DNA from: Gammaproteobacteria bacterium
GTDB lineage: Bacteria; Pseudomonadota; Gammaproteobacteria; Chromatiales; Chromatiaceae
Reading direction: 5' to 3'
DNA: 9,975 nt
NCBI GenBank assembly: GCA_024277555.1
Contig: JAJRUY010000277.1
Span: forward strand, 1 to 9,975
Program-made: the position numbers and the translations under genes
Shown: piece after piece, positions 1-6,502 of the stretch
Layout: every line of letters starts with the position of its first letter
Position numbering within the stretch: the stretch's first letter is position 1
The notes under the pieces: generated by a model
Seen by the model: only the letters and a program-made list of their open reading frames with translations
Told to the model about the DNA's origin: nothing
Database searches by the model: none

Positions 1-450
1 CGCGTCGCCAGGGAATACTGCAACATCATAGAAGCGGTTGAAAACGACGGTTTGGGTTGGTTGAGGCAGGTAGCCCGGATTTTACCGCAGCTGCATGCCG
101 CTGTTTCCGTAATCCTCGAGCGGGATGAGTCCCGGGGCGACCCTCTTGAGGCCAACCTTGAAGTTCGTTTCTCGCTGTTCAGCAAGCTGCATCAACTGCT
201 GGGTGAAAAAGATGCCTACTGGATGGAATACGATCTCTGTCATGAGGAATGCAGGAGCGGCAGTCTGGCAGACGATCTGACGGATATCTATTGTGAGCTG
301 AAACACGGACTGCGCATGCTGGAAGAAAAAAATGCCGATCCTGATGTGGTGAAGTTGAATTGGCGCGAAGGGTACAAAATTCACTGGGGTCGGCATTTGC
401 TGGATGCCGAGCGCCATCTTTATGAGTTGTCTTCCAGAGGAAGTATATGA
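1..450 (+). CDS. DUF5063-like protein, 3' part (5' end outside window)
   Basis: The frame is open from base 1 with no stop before TGA at 448-450, so the gene starts left of the window. In-frame residues before the first Met (bases 52-54) read RVAREYCNIIEAVENDGLG, which continues smoothly into the rest, so that Met is probably internal. The visible 149 residues are soluble, acidic and helical, with no signal peptide, membrane segment or metal-binding Cys motif in view. The W-x9-HWG-x2-LLDAERHL pattern near the C-terminus resembles the end of DUF5063 proteins, a family of unknown function; this assignment is from memory of the family. Its stop overlaps the start of the next gene (ATGA), so the two are probably translated together. 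No function can be given; a cytoplasmic partner or regulator of the cytochrome gene behind it is only a guess. Confidence 0.6.
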   Translation, partial: RVAREYCNIIEAVENDGLGWLRQVARILPQLHAAVSVILERDESRGDPLEANLEVRFSLFSKLHQLLGEKDAYWMEYDLCHEECRSGSLADDLTDIYCELKHGLRMLEEKNADPDVVKLNWREGYKIHWGRHLLDAERHLYELSSRGSI

Positions 451-1292
451 GTCGAATTGTTTTCTTGTTGTTGTTGCTGCTGCTGATTTCCAGTCAGTCG
501 GTTATTGCTGTCGAAGAAGATCGGGAGCTTGCCCTGCAGCTGCCGCCGGATTCCCTGGGGAAGTGGTACAAACCAGCCAATGAGCGCGATGTGTGGCTGC
601 ACACCATGTTCCGGTTGCGCAGGGAAATGCAGGCCATATCGGAATATGCAGCGCTGGAAGATGCGCAATTGCTGAAAAAGTGGCTGGCCAGGCTGCAAAA
701 GGATTATCGCTCCATCGGCGAAATGGTGCCGGAATGGAAAGATGAACTTGAAAGCGAGCTGCTGGAAAAAATGGCCAAAGCTGCCGACAGTGGCGAGCTG
801 GAGAAACTGCAGACCTTGCAGCGCAGGCTGGGCAAGTCCTGCCGATCCTGCCATGTGGAGTACAAGCTCAGCGCTGCCCTGCGCTACCGGACGCCGGATT
901 TTTCCCGGGTTTTGGTGGAATCGGAAGAAACCATGGAAGAAGAGAAGTATGGCCGGGCAATGTCACGCCTGACCATGCTGGTTAACCGGATCAAGATCGC
1001 CAGTGAAGACCGGCGCGCCGATGCTGCCATGACGGCACTGGATGAGCTGCAGCAGCGTTTACTTGATCTGGAAGGGAGCTGTGCTTCCTGTCACAAGCAG
1101 GAGCGCCAGCGCCAGCATATTTTTGGCCAACAGATGCGGGTTTCCCTGGACAAGGTTCGGGAAGGAATCGGCCAGGGTAATGCAAAACAGGTGGGGCGCT
1201 ATATCGGGAAATTTGCGGTGGATGTCTGCGCCAGCTGTCATGCCATTCATCGCTCGCAAAGCGACTTGCGTGAACTCTTGTCCGGGAAGTAG
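447..1292 (+). CDS. Exported tri-heme c-type cytochrome, helical, cytochrome c'-like
   Basis: The 281-residue product begins with a Leu-rich signal peptide (about residues 1-21, ending SVIA), so it should be periplasmic. It has three CxxCH heme c sites: Cys132-His136, Cys212-His216 and Cys261-His265. Each follows long amphipathic helices rich in Leu, Glu, Lys and Arg. The first 110 residues before heme 1 have the length and helical character of a class II cytochrome c' domain, which carries its CxxCH in the last helix. The second and third units are shorter (about 80 and 50 residues), so this may be a repeated two-helix heme hairpin rather than three full bundles. The ATG overlaps the previous stop (ATGA) and AGAGG sits 6 bases before it, which fixes the start. 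It runs convergent to the heme d1 operon. It is probably an electron carrier or small-ligand (NO) binder; which one cannot be told from sequence. Confidence 0.82.
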   Translation: MSRIVFLLLLLLLISSQSVIAVEEDRELALQLPPDSLGKWYKPANERDVWLHTMFRLRREMQAISEYAALEDAQLLKKWLARLQKDYRSIGEMVPEWKDELESELLEKMAKAADSGELEKLQTLQRRLGKSCRSCHVEYKLSAALRYRTPDFSRVLVESEETMEEEKYGRAMSRLTMLVNRIKIASEDRRADAAMTALDELQQRLLDLEGSCASCHKQERQRQHIFGQQMRVSLDKVREGIGQGNAKQVGRYIGKFAVDVCASCHAIHRSQSDLRELLSGK

Positions 1293-1301
1293 GTGTTTTC
1301 G

Positions 1302-1319
1302 CGGCACAAGGATGTGCCG
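1302..1319. other. Short hairpin between convergent genes
   Basis: A perfect 6-bp inverted repeat (CGGCAC / GTGCCG, 6-base loop) fills the 36-base gap between the plus-strand cytochrome stop and the minus-strand thermonuclease stop. Its position suits a bidirectional transcription end, but neither strand has a T run after the stem, so it is not a convincing intrinsic terminator. It is the only candidate found in the gap. Confidence 0.25.
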
Positions 1320-1328
1320 TCATGGAGT

Positions 1329-1865
1329 TCAATTCTCGCCGGCCCAGATGCCAAATACATCTGCATAGGATTCCCAGCTGCCCTGGCGGGTGCTTTTCGC
1401 GGTGATATATGCCTCTTCCAGCGCTTGTTTCAGGGTTTTGGGGATGGCGCCGGAGCGCAGGGGACGGGCATGGCCGGCGGCCACCATGGCCTGGTTGAGT
1501 GATACGCCTGTGGCGGAAAACACCTGGGTGGAAATACGCCCGTAACGATCCCTTTGTTTCAGCCTCCCTGATAGAGTAAGCGCAGCGCCTGGCTGCACCA
1601 GGAATTTGAGATATTGTGTGGCGGCCTGTCCTGCCGGCAGCAGTTGTGCGGCGTCGAGGCCGGTGCGCCGCATGTCGTGTTTCAGCTTGGGGTTTTGTGT
1701 GTCTTCGGGGGCGTCCACCCCCAGGAGCTGGATGCGTTCCTCTTTCCCCGCCAGATCCACCACCAGGGTATCTCCATCTTCCACCTCGATCAGCTCAACC
1801 TGAACTTCCCCCGCAAACAGAAGGCCGCAGGGCAGCAGTAACAACAGGAATACGAGCGTTTTCAT
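1329..1865 (-). CDS. Exported thermonuclease-like (SNase-fold) nuclease
   Basis: The 178-residue protein starts with a hydrophobic signal peptide (about residues 1-18, ending LFA) and continues as a staphylococcal-nuclease OB-fold domain. The catalytic set is complete: DGDT at 30-33 (Asp32 matches Asp21 of the S. aureus enzyme), RIQLLGVDAPE at 44-54 (Arg44, Asp51 and Glu54 match Arg35, Asp40 and Glu43), and DRYGR ending at Arg110 (matches Arg87). An active, Ca2+-dependent phosphodiesterase in the periplasm or outside the cell is expected. Its ATG shares one base with the nirN stop (TGATG), and AGGA lies about 10 bases upstream, so it is probably translated with the heme d1 genes. It has no known part in heme d1 synthesis and is the odd member of the operon. 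It may be a passenger that gained the promoter. Confidence 0.88.
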   Translation of the reverse strand: MKTLVFLLLLLPCGLLFAGEVQVELIEVEDGDTLVVDLAGKEERIQLLGVDAPEDTQNPKLKHDMRRTGLDAAQLLPAGQAATQYLKFLVQPGAALTLSGRLKQRDRYGRISTQVFSATGVSLNQAMVAAGHARPLRSGAIPKTLKQALEEAYITAKSTRQGSWESYADVFGIWAGEN

Positions 1866-3406
1866 CAGTGGCTGGTTCCTGCCGAGCGGGTAAGCTTGTT
1901 GTGCACATTGTATTTCCCGGAGGGCTTTTTCATGGGAATGCGCTTGACCTCCTCAAGAGTGCTGGCATCGTAGACCACGATGGCGCCATCCATGTCCCAG
2001 ATACTCACCAGGGCGTACTTCCCATCCTTGGTGAATTCCACATGGGCGGAAGTCTTGCCGGGAGCGGGCTTGAGGGTCTTGACGATCTCCAGGGTCTGCT
2101 TGTCGATCACATGCATCAGATCCTTGTTGGGGCCGAAGAATACATCTGTCCAGGCATAGGGGGTTTTTTCGTGGCTGCGCATGAAAAAGCCCGGCCCCTG
2201 GGTGGGGATGCGCTTGATAACCTTCCAGGTTGCGGTGTCCACCACGGTGACTTCCGGTTTGCGGATGTTGGGTGTTGCCAGTACGGTTGTTCCGTTGCGC
2301 GGCCAGGTGATGGCGGAACTGAGGTGGGGCAGGCCGGGCAGGTTCACGGCGGCGACGGCGCGTCCCAGATCCAGATCCACCACCTGGGCGCCGCCGCCGC
2401 GGGTGCTGCCGACGATTTTTTCGTAATCCTGGGTGAGGAAGAAATCATCGAGGATGCCCTTGAGCTTGAGCCTGCGGATGGGAAAGCGCTCGGCTTTGGT
2501 TTCATCTCCGGAATCGGGGCGGTAGTCATGCACCCACTTGCCAAACCCCCTGGGAGGTTCGTCTGCGTAGTTGATTTCCCACACCTCGGGAATATCTTTC
2601 ATGGCGGCGATGAAGCTGTTGCGCGGGTCGGCGGTATAGACGGCGCTGACTCTGGAGCTGTTGCCATTGCTGTCTTTCGCTTCTATGACTTTGATTGGCG
2701 AGAGGTCTTTTGCATCCAGCAGCACCAGGGTATGGGGCAGGTAATTGGCGACCATCACATAGCGCCCGTCGTGGGAAACTGCGAGGTTGCGGGCATTGAT
2801 GCCGGCGCGCACTTCTGCTGTCCATACCAGGTTGAAGACATCGAACTTGCTTACCCAACCGTCCCGGGAAAGAAAGTAGATGTAGCGCCCTCCCTGCGCC
2901 CATTTCGGGCCGCCATGTACGGCGAAGCGGGTGGGAAGGCGGTGGATAGGGTCGAAGCTGTCGCCATCCAGCAGGGTTGCATGATGATCGCCCAGTTCCA
3001 CCACCATGAACAGATTGTCGATGTCGGCCTGGAAGCGGGGTTTGTCCGGCAGGGAGCCGGTTTTGTGATGAATGATCTGGCTGGCCTTGATTTGTGCCAG
3101 CTCCCAGACCGGCATGTTTTTCAATGGTGTGTAGATGTAATCCACCAGAGCCTGGATTTGCTGACTGTTCAGCTTGCTGCCGAAGCCCTCCATCTGGGTG
3201 GCCTGGCGCCCGTTGGCGATGACTTCGGCAGCGTTCTTCTTTTTCAGCCGTTTTAGATTTTGCGGCAACAGCGCCGGCCCGGCGGCGCCGAGGCGATCCG
3301 GCCCGTGGCACTGGGCGCAGTGCTGGAGATAGATTTCGTGAGTGCCCTGGCTGGCGTTTGTGCTTGTCCAGATAAAAGGAAGCAGGAATAACAGCAGCGT
3401 TTTCAT
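1865..3406 (-). CDS. nirN: NirN, dihydro-heme d1 dehydrogenase (cytochrome c plus d1-type propeller)
   Basis: NirN carries out the last step of heme d1 synthesis, oxidising one propionate side chain of dihydro-heme d1 to an acrylate in the periplasm. The 513-residue product has a signal peptide (about 1-18), a small cytochrome c domain with CAQCH at 30-34 and Met72 as a candidate sixth ligand, then a long beta-propeller (about 125-500). His141/142, His164 and His361 are candidate tetrapyrrole ligands. Length fits NirN (about 490-510) better than NirS, and the C-terminus ending TRSAGTSH fits NirN. I chose the ATG at 3406: it overlaps the nirJ stop (ATGA) and begins the signal peptide, whereas the frame extends upstream only as a nirJ shadow. 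The RBS is weak (GAGGA 12 bases away), so translational coupling to nirJ is likely. A NirS identity is the alternative but is much less likely. Confidence 0.9.
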   Translation of the reverse strand: MKTLLLFLLPFIWTSTNASQGTHEIYLQHCAQCHGPDRLGAAGPALLPQNLKRLKKKNAAEVIANGRQATQMEGFGSKLNSQQIQALVDYIYTPLKNMPVWELAQIKASQIIHHKTGSLPDKPRFQADIDNLFMVVELGDHHATLLDGDSFDPIHRLPTRFAVHGGPKWAQGGRYIYFLSRDGWVSKFDVFNLVWTAEVRAGINARNLAVSHDGRYVMVANYLPHTLVLLDAKDLSPIKVIEAKDSNGNSSRVSAVYTADPRNSFIAAMKDIPEVWEINYADEPPRGFGKWVHDYRPDSGDETKAERFPIRRLKLKGILDDFFLTQDYEKIVGSTRGGGAQVVDLDLGRAVAAVNLPGLPHLSSAITWPRNGTTVLATPNIRKPEVTVVDTATWKVIKRIPTQGPGFFMRSHEKTPYAWTDVFFGPNKDLMHVIDKQTLEIVKTLKPAPGKTSAHVEFTKDGKYALVSIWDMDGAIVVYDASTLEEVKRIPMKKPSGKYNVHNKLTRSAGTSH

Positions 3407-4545
3407 TGCAAGCCGATTTCCTCGTCGGTCAGATAACAGGCAGGATCTTCCGCCCAGGGGTCGTCGGTGAGTTGCAGCGCCCGCACCCGGGTGTTGCCGT
3501 TGCAGATGTCCAGGTAGGCGCAGCGGGCGCAGCGGCCTTTTACCGGGCGGGGGTGTTGTTTGAGCCCCGCCATGATGGGATCGGAAGTGTCCTGCCAAAT
3601 TTCGGAAAAGGGGCGCTCCTTGACGTTGCCCAGGTCGTAATGCCACCACATGGTATCCGGGTGTACCCGGCCCTGATTGTCGATATTCGAGATATTCACG
3701 CCGGAGCTGTTGCCACCCCATTGGCGCAGCTTGGCCTCGATGTGTTGTGCTTGCTCTGGATAGTGTTGTTTTACCCAATGCAGCAGGTAGACCCCGTCTG
3801 CATCGTTGTTGCCGGTAACAAACTCGGTGTTGCGCCCGGCTTTGGCATCCGCCATGGCGCGCTCGAAAAGCAGGTCCATGGCCCAGCGGGTGGTTTGCAA
3901 AAACACATCGTCCTTGCGGTTCTTGTTGCCCCTGCCGGCATAGTTCAGATGGGAGAAGTAGAATTTGTCAATTTTTTCCTCATCCATGAGTTTCAGTAGT
4001 TGTGGCAATTGCTCGGCGTTGTCCTGGGTCATGGTAAAGCGCAGGCCCACCTTGATGCCTTGGTCGTGACACAGGCGCAGGCCCTTGATGGATGCATCGA
4101 AAGCGCCTTCCTTGCGGCGGAACTTGTCATGGGTTTCGGCAATGCCGTCAATGGAAATACCCAGGTAGTCAAAGCCCATGGCGGCAATCTGTTCGATGTT
4201 GTGTTCGTCGATGAGGGTGCCGTTGGTTGACAGGGCGGTGTAGAAGCCCATCTCCTTGGAGCGGCGGGCGATGTCGAAGATGTCGGGGTGCAGCAGGGGT
4301 TCGCCGCCGGACAGAATCAGCACCGGCACCCTGAACTGCTTCAGGTCGTCCATGACTTCGAATATCTGTGCGGTGCTTAATTCATTGGGGAAATCCGTGT
4401 CGGCGGAAATGGAATAGCAGTGTTTGCAGGTCAGGTTGCAGCGCCGGATGAGATTCCAGATGACCACGGGGCCGGGAGGGTTGCGCTTCGCCCCCAGGGG
4501 TTTGGGGTCGAGGATTTCCTGCATGAACTGGGAGATGCGAAACAT
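3403..4545 (-). CDS. nirJ: NirJ, radical SAM heme d1 synthase
   Basis: NirJ is a cytoplasmic radical SAM enzyme that removes the propionates on rings A and B of 12,18-didecarboxysiroheme, leading to the oxo groups of heme d1. The 380-residue protein has the [4Fe-4S] motif CNLTCKHC (Cys36, Cys40, Cys43), the SAM-binding GGEP at 80-83, and a C-terminal SPASM/twitch-like Cys group (Cys339, Cys342, Cys348, Cys370) for an auxiliary cluster. The N-terminal stretch RNPPGPVVIWNLIRRCNLTC is typical of NirJ rather than of PqqE or other SPASM enzymes. The start ATG is one base after the nirH stop. GGAGG lies 11 bases upstream, inside the end of nirH, a long but usable spacing. The stop overlaps nirN (ATGA). 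Confidence 0.95.
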   Translation of the reverse strand: MFRISQFMQEILDPKPLGAKRNPPGPVVIWNLIRRCNLTCKHCYSISADTDFPNELSTAQIFEVMDDLKQFRVPVLILSGGEPLLHPDIFDIARRSKEMGFYTALSTNGTLIDEHNIEQIAAMGFDYLGISIDGIAETHDKFRRKEGAFDASIKGLRLCHDQGIKVGLRFTMTQDNAEQLPQLLKLMDEEKIDKFYFSHLNYAGRGNKNRKDDVFLQTTRWAMDLLFERAMADAKAGRNTEFVTGNNDADGVYLLHWVKQHYPEQAQHIEAKLRQWGGNSSGVNISNIDNQGRVHPDTMWWHYDLGNVKERPFSEIWQDTSDPIMAGLKQHPRPVKGRCARCAYLDICNGNTRVRALQLTDDPWAEDPACYLTDEEIGLQ

Positions 4546-4546
4546 C

Positions 4547-5056
4547 TTATGAATTTCCTCCGGGCAGGCGCAGGCCGGTCTTTTTCAGGATGCGGGTGCT
4601 GAACAGGACTTCGTGGCCCCGGTCGTCTTCACCCAGCAGTTTGGCGATCTTTTCCACTTTCTGCATTACTTCGTCCCGGTCATGGCCATGTACCATGGCA
4701 AACAGATTATAGTTCCACAGCGGAGGATGGCGTGGACGGTGATAGGCATGACTGACAAAGTCCAGCGCGCCAACCATTTCTCCACAGGTCTGAATGCGTT
4801 CATCCGGCACATCCCAGACGCTCATGCCATTGCCGCGAAAGCCCAGCACATAGTGGTTGGGCACGGCGCCGATGCGGCGGATGATGCCCTGGTTCTGCAT
4901 TTTCTGCATGTGTTCCATGACCTGTGCGGGAGTGCTGCCCACTTTTTCTGCGATGGCTGTATAGGGTCTGTTTGTCAGCGGCAGACCGGCCTGGGTGGCC
5001 TGGATGATGGCGCGATCCAGGTCATCCAGGGGGGTATTGGTATAGGAAACATTCAT
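4547..5056 (-). CDS. nirH: NirH, siroheme decarboxylase subunit (Lrp/AsnC-like)
   Basis: One of four related proteins that remove two carboxyl groups from siroheme to give 12,18-didecarboxysiroheme. The 169-residue product has an N-terminal winged-helix of the Lrp/AsnC type (about 12-63, ending GIIRRIGAV) and an RAM-like C-terminal domain. WDVPDE at 81-86 and the HAYHRPRHPPLWNYNLFAM segment at 103-121 mark the NirH/NirL branch; the basic and His residues there are candidates for substrate binding. Order (fourth, just before nirJ) and the phrase VGALDFVSHAYHRPRH point to NirH, not NirL. It starts 12 bases after the nirG stop, with TAGG about 8 bases upstream. These proteins are enzymes, although automated annotation may call them transcription regulators. 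Confidence 0.9.
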   Translation of the reverse strand: MNVSYTNTPLDDLDRAIIQATQAGLPLTNRPYTAIAEKVGSTPAQVMEHMQKMQNQGIIRRIGAVPNHYVLGFRGNGMSVWDVPDERIQTCGEMVGALDFVSHAYHRPRHPPLWNYNLFAMVHGHDRDEVMQKVEKIAKLLGEDDRGHEVLFSTRILKKTGLRLPGGNS

Positions 5057-5068
5057 AGGATCAGCCTA

Positions 5069-5512
5069 TCACAGCGCAAAGTGCAGCCCAATGAAGAACT
5101 CCTGTTTTTTGGGCATATTGTATACGGGGTAGCCAGTGCTTTCCTCGATTTCCTGCAATACGCCCTGAATCCGTTCCGGGGTATCTGTTGCCAGTACAAA
5201 CCACATGTTCAGGCTGTGTTCCCGTGCATAGTTGTGGGCGACTTCGGGAAAGGCATTGATCTTTTCCACCACTTCGTCAAAGTCATTTTGCGGAATGGAC
5301 ATGGCGCACAGGCTCAGGCCGCCGCCCATGCGTTCTGCATGGTACATGGGGCCAAAACGTGATAAACGCTTGTCTTCCAGCATGGTCTGCAGACGGTTGA
5401 TGAGTTCCTGCTCATCAATGTCCAGCTCGGCAGCGACTTGCCGGTAGGGGTATTCGCAAATGGGAAAACCGTGCTGCAGCCTGTTGATGATGGCGCGGTC
5501 AGTAGCGTCCAT
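5069..5512 (-). CDS. nirG: NirG, siroheme decarboxylase subunit (Lrp/AsnC-like)
   Basis: The 147-residue protein has the length usual for NirG. The Lrp-type helix-turn-helix is at about 1-54 (ending LSRFGPMYH), and the C-terminal domain carries AHNYAREHSLNMWFVLAT at 92-109. That His-Asn-Tyr-x-Arg-Glu-His motif marks the NirD/NirG branch and holds likely substrate-contact histidines (His93, His99). PVYNMPKKQEFFIGLHF near the end separates NirG from NirD. It acts with NirD, NirL and NirH in siroheme decarboxylation. The ATG is well supported by AGGA 6 bases upstream, the clearest RBS among the four decarboxylase genes. The 17-base gap after nirL is the largest inside the operon. Confidence 0.92.
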   Translation of the reverse strand: MDATDRAIINRLQHGFPICEYPYRQVAAELDIDEQELINRLQTMLEDKRLSRFGPMYHAERMGGGLSLCAMSIPQNDFDEVVEKINAFPEVAHNYAREHSLNMWFVLATDTPERIQGVLQEIEESTGYPVYNMPKKQEFFIGLHFAL

Positions 5513-5529
5513 GGAAGATCCTGCCCTGG

Positions 5530-6006
5530 TTACAGATATCTTGCGCCGCGCTGCTTGAAGCGCCTGCCGCTGAATAGCACTTCATGGGAAATATCCTGCA
5601 AGGCCTCTGTTTCTACCAGGCTGTCAATGTAATTGAGTACCCGCCCCCTGTCCTTGCCATGGATCATGCAAAACAGGTTGTAGGGCCAGTCGGGCAGGCG
5701 TCTGGGGCGCTGGTAACAGAGGGTCACGCAGGCGTGTCTGCCCAAGGCTTCGCCTACTTGTTGCACCCGGATATCCGGGACATCCCAGACCACCATGGCA
5801 TTGGCGGTATAGCCCAGCTCATGGTGGCGTACCACGATGCCCATGCGTTTGATAATGCCGTCTTCCTGCAGGGCATGGATGCGCTGGATCACGGTTTCCT
5901 CTGGCATGTCCAGCTGTGCGCCCAGCTCTGCATAGGGTCGGCTGCTCAGCGGAAGCCCGCCCTGGATCAGGGCGATGAGCTGTTGATCCTGGGTGTTCAG
6001 CACCAT
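5530..6006 (-). CDS. nirL: NirL, siroheme decarboxylase subunit (Lrp/AsnC-like)
   Basis: The 158-residue product has an Lrp-type helix-turn-helix (about 5-57, ending GIIKRMGIV) and the NirL/NirH-branch motifs WDVPD at 74-78 and CYQRPRRLPDWPYNLFCMIHG at 97-117. It is the second of the four decarboxylase genes, matching the D-L-G-H order known from Pseudomonas. In some bacteria NirD and NirL are fused; here they are separate, but the ATG at 6006 lies inside nirD, giving a 10-base overlap. No Shine-Dalgarno is visible upstream, so translation probably depends on ribosomes finishing nirD. GTG at 6003 is a possible alternative start. Confidence 0.9.
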   Translation of the reverse strand: MVLNTQDQQLIALIQGGLPLSSRPYAELGAQLDMPEETVIQRIHALQEDGIIKRMGIVVRHHELGYTANAMVVWDVPDIRVQQVGEALGRHACVTLCYQRPRRLPDWPYNLFCMIHGKDRGRVLNYIDSLVETEALQDISHEVLFSGRRFKQRGARYL

Positions 6007-6500
6007 AGAGGGAAGCCCAGGTCGATGTGGTATTGCCGCTCCAGCGGCAGGCTCATGACCTTGCAGCCAGTGCGGTTCTGAATTTCATCCAGTACCTCCT
6101 GCAGCCGGTTTTGGTCTTTGGCGGTGACCACAAACCACAGGTTGAATGCATGTTCCCGTTCATAATTGTGGTTGACTTCTTCATAGCTGCTGATGATGTC
6201 AGCAGCTTGTTGCAATTTGTCCGCGGACACGGCCAGAGCCGCCAAGGTGCTGGTTCCCAGGCGCTGGGGCTTGAGTACCGGGCCTACCCGGCTGATAAAA
6301 CCCTGGTTCTTGAGTCTTTGCAGGATGTCCAGCACCAGCGCCTCGCTGGTTCCAAGCTCTGCGGCAATATCTGCATACGGAGTGGCCGACAGGGGAAAAC
6401 CCTTTTGGTATTCGTTCAGCAGGCGTTTTTCCAGTGTGGACAGCTCGGGCTCGATGGTTGTGGTGATGCTCGGGTAGGGCTTTACTGCGGGGGCAGCCAT
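5997..6500 (-). CDS. nirD: NirD, siroheme decarboxylase subunit (Lrp/AsnC-like)
   Basis: From the ATG at 6500 the protein has 167 residues. The first 20 or so (rich in Ala, Pro, Thr, Ser) precede the usual NirD start and look disordered. The Lrp-type helix-turn-helix spans about 22-73 (ending GFISRVGPV). The C-terminal domain carries NHNYEREHAFNLWFVV at 110-125 (His111, His117), the NirD/NirG signature, and ends YHIDLGF as NirD does. GTG at 6506 overlaps the nirF stop (GTGA) and is an alternative start. I prefer ATG 6500 because AGGA lies 8 bases before it but only 2 bases before the GTG. It works with NirL, NirG and NirH on siroheme. Confidence 0.9.
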   Translation of the reverse strand: MAAPAVKPYPSITTTIEPELSTLEKRLLNEYQKGFPLSATPYADIAAELGTSEALVLDILQRLKNQGFISRVGPVLKPQRLGTSTLAALAVSADKLQQAADIISSYEEVNHNYEREHAFNLWFVVTAKDQNRLQEVLDEIQNRTGCKVMSLPLERQYHIDLGFPLWC

Positions 6501-6502
6501 GG

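Noticed and set aside
1616..3256. Long plus-strand open frame opposite nirN and the nuclease
   Set aside because: It lies antisense to well-recognised genes, its translation is rich in Gly, Pro, Arg and His without any domain, and it has no RBS support. It reflects codon bias of nirN on the other strand.
1865..3406. nirS, cytochrome cd1 nitrite reductase
   Set aside because: The domain order is alike, but the protein is shorter than NirS, has the TRSAGTSH end of NirN, and lies last after nirJ where nirN is expected.
4547..6500. Four Lrp/AsnC-family transcription regulators in a row
   Set aside because: The helix-turn-helix resemblance is real, but the order before nirJ and the HNYxREH and RPRxxPxWxYNLF motifs identify siroheme decarboxylase subunits.
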